The notes beneath the pieces are model-generated. The model saw only the letters and a list, made by a program, of their open reading frames with translations, made no database searches and was not told the DNA's origin. A DNA stretch of 5,736 nt, from assembly GCA_903928755.1 (NCBI GenBank), contig CAIYSH010000201.1:1-5736 (forward strand), in the 5' to 3' direction. Position numbers and translations under genes: made by a program. Below are positions 1 to 3,914 of the stretch, piece by piece (position 1 is the stretch's first letter; each line of letters opens with the position of its first letter). This DNA is from an uncultured Alphaproteobacteria bacterium (GTDB taxonomy: Bacteria; Pseudomonadota; Alphaproteobacteria; Caulobacterales; Caulobacteraceae).

Positions 1-1799
1 CGGTTAGACGCAGCATCATTGAACCCGGCCACGGTGGACGACGGCACATAGAAGGGGTTTGCGGCTACCTGGGAGCTGCTCTGCGCAAATGAGTTGGCAA
101 AGGGATTGAAGTAGAAGCAGCCAAGGGCGGCGTTACCGGCATTGGTCGTATAGTTCGCTGTTTCAGCCGCCGTGCACTGGTCAGTATTGCCGGCACGACT
201 GCCGTAACCCCGCAGGGCCAGCTGCAGACGGTTCACCGACACGTCTTCCAGATTGTAGTTGAAGTCCTGCTCCTGGTAGGTGACCGAGGCATCCCACTTC
301 ACACCATTGAGGAAACCGGCACCTTCACCGAACGTCCCCTTGAGGCCGCCTGCGATCCGCCAGGTGTCCACCCGATAGCTGTAGTGGCTGTGTCCATCGG
401 AAGTCGCCGGATCACCGGCAAAGCCGATGGGGCGCCAGGCCGTGTTTGACGAGGCGACGCCGTAGAGGCCGGCATTGGTCATGGCCGTCTTGGCCAGGGC
501 CAGGCCCGTGGCGCAGCTGGCAGCATCAACACCATAGGGCAAGACCGTCCCGGTGCAGTTGGCGGCGCCAATCTGACCGATCAGGACCTGCAGGCCCGGG
601 TTTGTCGACGGAATGTAGAAACGTGACTGCTCGCCCGTTCCTGAGGCCGGGATGGGAGAAACACCGCCACCGGCCGAGGCACCGGATGCCAGGATCGGAG
701 CCGGATACTGGTTAGGGCCCGTAACTGCCCAGTTCTGCGATGGCGTATTATGCCCCGCATACAGCACTTCCATGTGGGCGGTGATGTTGTCGGTCAGGTC
801 AGCATTCAACTGGCCATAGAGCTGATAGTGATCTTCGTTTTCGACCAGATTGTCGAAGGTGGTGTACTGGAAATTACACGACGTCGCCGACAGGATGTTG
901 GAACCCAGGGCATAAGGCGCACCGCCATTGGCGGCGCAGCCGATGTCAGGGAGTGCGCCCGAGAAGGCCGCCGCCGTGAAGCCGGTATTGGGCGACCCGA
1001 CAGGTGCCGTAGTCGGATACTGATACTGGCCAGGATTACCGGTACCGGCCCAGCCACCCAGCGGGTTGACCAGATAGCCGGCCGTGCCGCTCCGCAGGGC
1101 CCACGGTCGATCCTTGACCGAAAGGGGCGAGCGATGGCGGTAGCCACCGGTGAGCATGACATTGAAGTTGTCCGCCTTGTGTCCCCAGGCCACGGAGGCA
1201 TCATAGTCCCCGTCAGAGTCCTTGATGGCCTGATAGTTGGCGCTGACTTCAAGACCATTCAGATCTGTGCGGGTGATGAAGTTGACCACGCCGGCAATGG
1301 CGTCAGAGCCGTAAGTGGCAGCAGCCCCGTCCTTCAGGACTTCGACCCGCCCGATGGCCGCTGAGGGCAGGAGGTTGATGTCGACGCTGTTGATGACCTG
1401 ATTGGACATCGGAAGCCGGCGACCGTTGAAGAGCACCAGTGTCCTGGAACCGGTCACCGAGGAGTTAAGGCTGCGCAGGTTGATGGTTGCGCCGCCGCTG
1501 CCGCTGCCGAAGCGGTTGTTCTCACCAATCACGGCACCTGAAGACGGGATGGTCTTGATGAACTGGACCATGGTCGGTGAACCGCGCTGGGCGAGTTCCT
1601 TGGATCCGACAACATCCACCGGGTTGGCACCCGTTTCTGGCGTTCCGGCGATGAATGAGCCGGTGACGACGACTTCCGAGACTGTTGTATCGGCTTTTGC
1701 GTCAGCCTTGGCGTCTGCGGCATGAACCGTGCTGCTGAGACCCATGGCAAGTGCGACGGCCAAGACGGACCCGCCGCAAAGGAAATTGCTTTTTGACAT
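1..1799 (-). CDS. TonB-dependent outer-membrane receptor, 3' end outside window
   Basis: Outer-membrane active transporter that would import a scarce substrate with energy from TonB-ExbBD; the substrate cannot be told from sequence. The frame starts at ATG 1797-1799 and is open to the window edge (599 full codons). Visible in order: a signal peptide at residues 1-27 (basic Lys3, hydrophobic core, cleavage probably after VHA); a short charged linker DAKADAKAD (29-37); a TonB box VSEVVVTGS (40-48); a plug domain to about residue 176, with INLRSL near 106-111, LVLFNGRRLP, and the typical LKDGAAATYGSDAIAGVVNF stretch at 155-174; then the beta-barrel. The barrel part has long loops with spaced cysteines that may form loop disulfides. 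Receptors of this class usually run 800-1000 residues, so roughly a third is missing. A strong Shine-Dalgarno sits just upstream. Class is certain, substrate unknown. It has its own upstream region and is separated from the tRNA gene by 237 bp. Confidence 0.95.
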   Translation of the reverse strand, partial: MSKSNFLCGGSVLAVALAMGLSSTVHAADAKADAKADTTVSEVVVTGSFIAGTPETGANPVDVVGSKELAQRGSPTMVQFIKTIPSSGAVIGENNRFGSGSGGATINLRSLNSSVTGSRTLVLFNGRRLPMSNQVINSVDINLLPSAAIGRVEVLKDGAAATYGSDAIAGVVNFITRTDLNGLEVSANYQAIKDSDGDYDASVAWGHKADNFNVMLTGGYRHRSPLSVKDRPWALRSGTAGYLVNPLGGWAGTGNPGQYQYPTTAPVGSPNTGFTAAAFSGALPDIGCAANGGAPYALGSNILSATSCNFQYTTFDNLVENEDHYQLYGQLNADLTDNITAHMEVLYAGHNTPSQNWAVTGPNQYPAPILASGASAGGGVSPIPASGTGEQSRFYIPSTNPGLQVLIGQIGAANCTGTVLPYGVDAASCATGLALAKTAMTNAGLYGVASSNTAWRPIGFAGDPATSDGHSHYSYRVDTWRIAGGLKGTFGEGAGFLNGVKWDASVTYQEQDFNYNLEDVSVNRLQLALRGYGSRAGNTDQCTAAETANYTTNAGNAALGCFYFNPFANSFAQSSSQVAANPFYVPSSTVAGFNDAASN

Positions 1800-1804
1800 A
1801 ATAT

Positions 1805-1811
1805 CCTCCCC
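1805..1811 (-). promoter_or_regulatory. Shine-Dalgarno of the TonB-dependent receptor
   Basis: On the minus strand the sequence GGGGAGG ends five bases before the ATG at 1799. It is a near-perfect match to the 16S anti-SD and fixes the receptor start at this ATG, which is also the one that gives a complete signal peptide. Confidence 0.85.
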
Positions 1812-1889
1812 ACAAGCAGTCCGCCTTGATCCACTGAACTGGGAGGTCGGCTACCTGATCGACGCATGAGAACCTGAAATCCTCGAACC

Positions 1890-1905
1890 ATGCAAGGCCT
1901 TGCAT
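1890..1905. repeat. Perfect 16-bp palindrome upstream of the receptor, candidate operator
   Basis: ATGCAAGGCCTTGCAT is identical on both strands. Its centre lies about 98 bp upstream of the receptor ATG, where a transcription-factor dimer would be expected to bind. With no loop it is a poor RNA hairpin or terminator, so a protein-binding site is the better reading. The regulator is not identified; it could be a LacI-, GntR- or TetR-type repressor, as often seen for carbohydrate-linked receptors, but nothing in the window encodes one. No convincing -35/-10 pair could be fixed next to it. Confidence 0.5.
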
Positions 1906-1984
1906 CGTAAGGATCACTTCATGTTTACCCAGCGGCGCGGGCCTGGCACCCTGAGGGTTACCGGATACCAAAAGTGGCCGACAT

Positions 1985-1998
1985 CCCGAAAAATCGGG
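1985..1998. repeat. Short inverted repeat CCCGA-AAAA-TCGGG
   Basis: A 5-bp stem with a 4-base loop between the receptor and tRNA-Val. It has no T-run on either side, so it is not a standard intrinsic terminator. It may be a weak hairpin at the end of the tRNA transcript or part of the receptor's upstream region. Confidence 0.3.
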
Positions 1999-2015
1999 GC
2001 CAAAAATTCGGTAAA

Positions 2016-2031
2016 TTCATGAAATCATGAA
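2016..2031. repeat. Inverted repeat TTCATGA-AA-TCATGAA just after tRNA-Val
   Basis: Two 7-bp arms separated by 2 bp begin six bases beyond the tRNA CCA end. On the minus strand it can fold as TTCATG-ATTT-CATGAA followed by TTT, so it may act as a weak terminator for the tRNA transcript. The arms also contain the TCATGA palindrome twice, so a binding site for a dimeric protein in the receptor's far upstream region is an alternative. Confidence 0.4.
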
Positions 2032-2036
2032 GGAAA

Positions 2037-2111
2037 TGGTGGACGTGACAGGGATTGAACCTGTGACCCCCTCGATGTCAACGAGGTGCTCTCCCGCTGA
2101 GCTACACGTCC
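2037..2111 (-). tRNA. trnV: tRNA-Val (anticodon GAC)
   Basis: A complete 75-nt cloverleaf can be drawn on the minus strand. The acceptor stem GGACGTG pairs with CACGTCC, the D stem is GCTC/GAGC, and the anticodon stem CCTCG/CGAGG holds the loop TTGACAT with anticodon GAC at 2077-2079. The T arm is ACAGG-TTCAATC-CCTGT. The discriminator A and the 3' CCA (2037-2039) are encoded in the DNA. GAC reads the valine codons GUC and GUU. The gene lies downstream of cpdR on the same strand with its own promoter between them. Confidence 0.97.
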
Positions 2112-2146
2112 GACCGGCGGTCTCCCTTTCGGGATCGGGAGCGGCG

Positions 2147-2174
2147 GTATAACGGGGCGAAGGCCCCGGCGCAA
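2147..2174 (-). promoter_or_regulatory. Predicted promoter of tRNA-Val
   Basis: On the minus strand TTGCGC (2169-2174) and TTATAC (2147-2152) are separated by 16 bp, a good sigma-70-type pair. Transcription would start near 2140, giving a 5' leader of about 29 nt before the mature tRNA. The -35 lies only seven bases beyond the cpdR stop codon. Confidence 0.6.
2153..2168. repeat. GC-rich inverted repeat filling the tRNA-Val promoter spacer
   Basis: CGGGGC-GAAG-GCCCCG is a perfect 6-bp stem with a 4-base loop. It occupies exactly the 16 bases between the predicted -35 and -10 of tRNA-Val. It sits 13 bases after the cpdR stop, so in the cpdR mRNA it would form a stable 3' hairpin, but no T-run follows. 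It could be a cpdR transcript end or stabiliser, a GC-rich discriminatory spacer, or both. Confidence 0.45.
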
Positions 2175-2180
2175 GGTGGG

Positions 2181-2540
2181 TTAGGCAGCTGCCATCATGC
2201 GTTCGACTTCCGTGACGATTTCCCGAAGGTGAATGGGCTTCGAAAGCACCTTTGCACCCAGGGGGGCAGATTCATTGGCCGCAAGGGCGACAGCGGCAAA
2301 TCCGGTGATGAACATGATGCGCAGTCCGGGATGCCTGGCGGCGGCCAGACGGGCGACTTCAATGCCGTCCATACCTGGCATCACGATGTCGGTAAGCAGC
2401 AGATCCCAGTCCTGTTCCAGCACTGCGACAGCCTCTTCGCCGTCGGCACAGGCGGTCACATCATAACCTGCACGTTCCAGGGCGCGTGCGAGGAAGCCAC
2501 GGAGGGAATCATCATCTTCGGCGAGCAGGATGCGGGGCAT
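2181..2540 (-). CDS. cpdR: CpdR, single-domain response regulator controlling ClpXP proteolysis
   Basis: A stand-alone receiver domain of 119 residues with no output domain. In Caulobacter, unphosphorylated CpdR primes and localises the ClpXP protease so that PdeA, McpA and, through RcdA/PopA, CtrA are degraded; phosphorylation through CckA-ChpT switches it off. The acidic pocket is Glu8-Asp9-Asp10, the phospho-acceptor is Asp51 (LLLTDIVMPGMDG), the switch Thr is Thr79 in FITGFAAVAL, and the conserved Lys is Lys101 in LSKP. The opening MPRILLAEDDDSLRGFL and the FITGFAAVAL segment closely resemble Caulobacter CpdR as I remember it, and the length matches. The protein ends in three alanines, compatible with it being itself a ClpXP substrate, which is inference. 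Start ATG 2538-2540 has GGAG seven bases upstream. It is divergent from the amidohydrolase gene and followed by tRNA-Val. Confidence 0.9.
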   Translation of the reverse strand: MPRILLAEDDDSLRGFLARALERAGYDVTACADGEEAVAVLEQDWDLLLTDIVMPGMDGIEVARLAAARHPGLRIMFITGFAAVALAANESAPLGAKVLSKPIHLREIVTEVERMMAAA

Positions 2541-2567
2541 GAGGGCTCCAAGGACAGGGTCTGAAGA

Positions 2568-2593
2568 GTGCAGGTCTAAAGTGCAGGCGTAAA
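2568..2593. repeat. Tandem 13-bp repeat in the cpdR/amidohydrolase divergent region
   Basis: GTGCAGGTCTAAA (2568-2580) is followed directly by GTGCAGGCGTAAA (2581-2593), 11 of 13 positions identical. It lies 28-53 bp upstream of the cpdR start and about 50 bp upstream of the divergent gene, so it can overlap the cpdR promoter. It repeats the elements GTGCAGG and TAAA. It does not match the CtrA site (TTAA-N7-TTAA). A weak -10-like TTTAGA on the minus strand falls inside it, but no firm promoter could be assigned. Confidence 0.45.
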
Positions 2594-2642
2594 TTCACCA
2601 TGAAGTCCCGAGCCCCAGGGCAATGTTTGACCCAGGGACTGA

Positions 2643-3584
2643 ATGATGGATCATAGGGCGCGTTCAATTGCCGGGAAAGCAATGTCGGAATTCAACGGAC
2701 GGGGTCTGGCTTCCGGGAAATTGCACAGGGTGCAGCGGGCCCTCGCCACAGCGGCGCTCACCCCTACCCCCCTGGTATTTGCCTCGCCCCACTCAGGCCG
2801 ACATTATCCCGAGGACATGCGTGCCTGTCTGTCAGGTCTGGATCTGCGACGCTCGGAGGATGCTTTTGTCGACAGGCTGGTGGACGCCGCCCCTGTCCAT
2901 GGTGCTGCCCTCATCACGGCCCTGGCAGCCCGGGCCTATCTCGATGTCAACAGGCAGGCCTACGAACTCGATCCCGACATGTTCGTCGACCCCTTGCCCC
3001 CCTTTGCAGACGTGCACTCCCCAAGGGTCGCGGCAGGACTGGGGTCCGTGGCAAGGTTAATTTCAGAGGGACAACACATCTATTCACGAAAGCTGACCTT
3101 CACCGAGGTCCAGGGGCGCATAGACAGGGTCCACACGCCCTATCATGAGGCCCTGGCCGGCCTGATTTCCGAGGCAAGGGCTGCCTTCGGGTTCGCCATT
3201 CTCATCGACTGGCATTCCATGCCAGCCGCAGCCGCAAGACTGAATGGCACCTCAGAGCCCTGCGACATCATTCTGGGAGACCGCCATGGTGCCGCCTGTC
3301 ATCCAGACCTGACGGCCCGGGTAGAATCAGACCTTCGGGCCATGGGATACAGTGTGGTGCGCAATATCCCGTATGCCGGCGGCTATACAACCGAACATTA
3401 TGGAAGACCCGGGACAAGGGTCCACGCCCTGCAGATCGAGATCAGCCGGCAACTCTATCTGGATGAAAGCTGTTTGAAGCTGACGGAGGGTTTCGGCCGA
3501 CTGAAGGCCGACATTTCCCGGTTGTCGGAAAGTCTCGCCGCAGAAACCTGGGACCAACTGCGCTACCCGCCCCCCCTGGCATAG
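2643..3584 (+). CDS. N-formylglutamate amidohydrolase family protein
   Basis: Zinc-dependent amidohydrolase of the FGase family, whose characterised members split N-formyl-L-glutamate into formate and glutamate, the last step of one histidine-degradation route. Family motifs are in order: SPHSGRHYP (48-56), DVNR (101-104), DWHS (189-192), a LGDRHG stretch, NIPYAGGYTTEHYGRP (241-256) and LQIEISRQLY (263-272). The His, Asp and Glu of these motifs are the expected metal and catalytic residues. The product is 313 residues, somewhat longer than usual because of a non-conserved N-terminus. Three starts are possible: ATG 2643, ATG 2646 (best spaced from AGGGA at 2634-2638) and ATG 2682 (GGGA seven bases upstream, removing 13 poorly conserved residues). 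No other hut gene is visible, so the in vivo substrate may differ and I give no hutG symbol. Convergent with the small RNA gene, which ends five bases after its stop. Confidence 0.88.
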   Translation: MMDHRARSIAGKAMSEFNGRGLASGKLHRVQRALATAALTPTPLVFASPHSGRHYPEDMRACLSGLDLRRSEDAFVDRLVDAAPVHGAALITALAARAYLDVNRQAYELDPDMFVDPLPPFADVHSPRVAAGLGSVARLISEGQHIYSRKLTFTEVQGRIDRVHTPYHEALAGLISEARAAFGFAILIDWHSMPAAAARLNGTSEPCDIILGDRHGAACHPDLTARVESDLRAMGYSVVRNIPYAGGYTTEHYGRPGTRVHALQIEISRQLYLDESCLKLTEGFGRLKADISRLSESLAAETWDQLRYPPPLA

Positions 3585-3589
3585 CGCAC

Positions 3590-3617
3590 AAAAAAAAGCC
3601 GCGCCCGAGGACGCGGC
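3590..3617 (-). terminator. Intrinsic terminator of the small RNA
   Basis: On the minus strand the arms GCCGCG and CGCGGC, extendable to 8 bp through a U-G and a C-G pair with loop CUCG, are followed immediately by eight T (3590-3597). The T-run exists only in the leftward direction, so this terminates the small RNA and not the amidohydrolase gene. On the plus strand the same hairpin is preceded by A and not followed by T. Confidence 0.88.
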
Positions 3618-3671
3618 AGTTCATTAGGGAGGAAACGCCCAGGAAGGGCAGAGGCATCAGCGACGCCTCAC
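3590..3671 (-). ncRNA. mmgR: Small RNA of the MmgR / suhB (alpha-r8) family
   Basis: On the minus strand a transcript starting near 3671 and ending in the T-run at 3590-3597 would be about 80 nt. It folds into three hairpins: stem GAGGCGTC/GATGCCTC with loop GCT (3651-3669), stem GCCC/GGGC with loop TTCCT (3637-3649), and the terminator (3598-3617). The single-stranded stretch before the terminator contains TTTCCTCCCT (3626-3635), which I recall as the fully conserved decamer of the alphaproteobacterial alpha-r8 family. That family includes Sinorhizobium meliloti MmgR (about 77 nt), which limits polyhydroxybutyrate accumulation; Rfam lists it as suhB RNA. The CCUCCC and UUCCU stretches are anti-Shine-Dalgarno-like, so base pairing with ribosome binding sites of target mRNAs is likely; targets here are unknown. 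The gene is stand-alone with its own promoter and terminator. The structure is certain, the family name rests on memory of the decamer. Confidence 0.75.
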
Positions 3672-3678
3672 GAGGACA

Positions 3679-3707
3679 TATTTAGAGTGCACTGCACAAA
3701 AGTTCAA
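3679..3707 (-). promoter_or_regulatory. Predicted promoter of the small RNA
   Basis: On the minus strand TTGAAC (3702-3707) and TAAATA (3679-3684) are 17 bp apart. The -10 region read as TCTAAATA also fits most of the Caulobacter housekeeping consensus GCTANAWC at the right distance. The start would fall near 3671, just before the first hairpin. A second -35-like TTGACC lies at 3708-3713 region further upstream but is badly spaced. Confidence 0.6.
3687..3697. promoter_or_regulatory. Palindrome GTGCA-C-TGCAC between -35 and -10 of the small RNA
   Basis: An 11-bp perfect inverted repeat lies wholly inside the 17-bp promoter spacer, a position where a bound dimer would block or reshape RNA polymerase binding. 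It also reads as a direct repeat TGCAC-TGCAC. The binding protein is not identified. Confidence 0.45.
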
Positions 3708-3714
3708 GGGTCAA

Positions 3715-3914
3715 TTTTCTTTTCAGACGAATTTCGTGCCGCGAAACTCCCCAATGCGGGATGATCCATGGCAATTGCCGTCCGGGTCAGGTATGAAAAT
3801 GCGCCGCATTGAACAAGTCCGTCACGGGAAATGCGTCGTTCATGGCGAGAAGTCGCTGGCTTAACCCCGCAGGGTCAACTAACAAGCGCGCGCCCTTCAA
3901 AAGATAAGAAATCC
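3715..3914. other. typA: Upstream region of typA without a clear promoter
   Basis: About 200 bp between the small RNA promoter and the typA start. It holds two small inverted repeats, TTTCG-TGCCG-CGAAA (3732-3746) and AATGC-GCC-GCATT (3798-3810), and a -35-like TTGAAC at 3809-3814 without a good -10. TATGAA at 3792-3797 is another weak -10 candidate. No open reading frame here looks real. The typA start has no good Shine-Dalgarno: the bases before it are AAGATAAGAAATCC, with only weak purine-rich pairing. Confidence 0.5.

Noticed and set aside
750..1364. A 204-codon open frame on the plus strand inside the receptor region
   Set aside because: It is antisense to the plug and early barrel of the TonB-dependent receptor, and its translation shows no family motif.
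1770..1799. Cysteine at residue 8 of the receptor precursor as a lipoprotein lipobox
   Set aside because: The residues before Cys8 (SNFL) do not fit a lipobox and lie before the hydrophobic core. The later VHA site is a normal signal peptidase I site.
1702..1971. An 89-codon minus-strand frame overlapping the receptor start
   Set aside because: It runs out of frame into the receptor signal-peptide region, spans the palindrome and Shine-Dalgarno, and has no family features.
3590..3617. The GC hairpin as a terminator for the amidohydrolase gene
   Set aside because: On the plus strand the hairpin is preceded by A and followed by AGTTCATT, with no T-run, so it works only leftward.
3618..3660. 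Strong plus-strand Shine-Dalgarno GGGAGGA at 3627-3633 as the start of a small gene
   Set aside because: No start codon follows at a usable distance. The stretch is the complement of the conserved CCTCCC decamer of the minus-strand small RNA.
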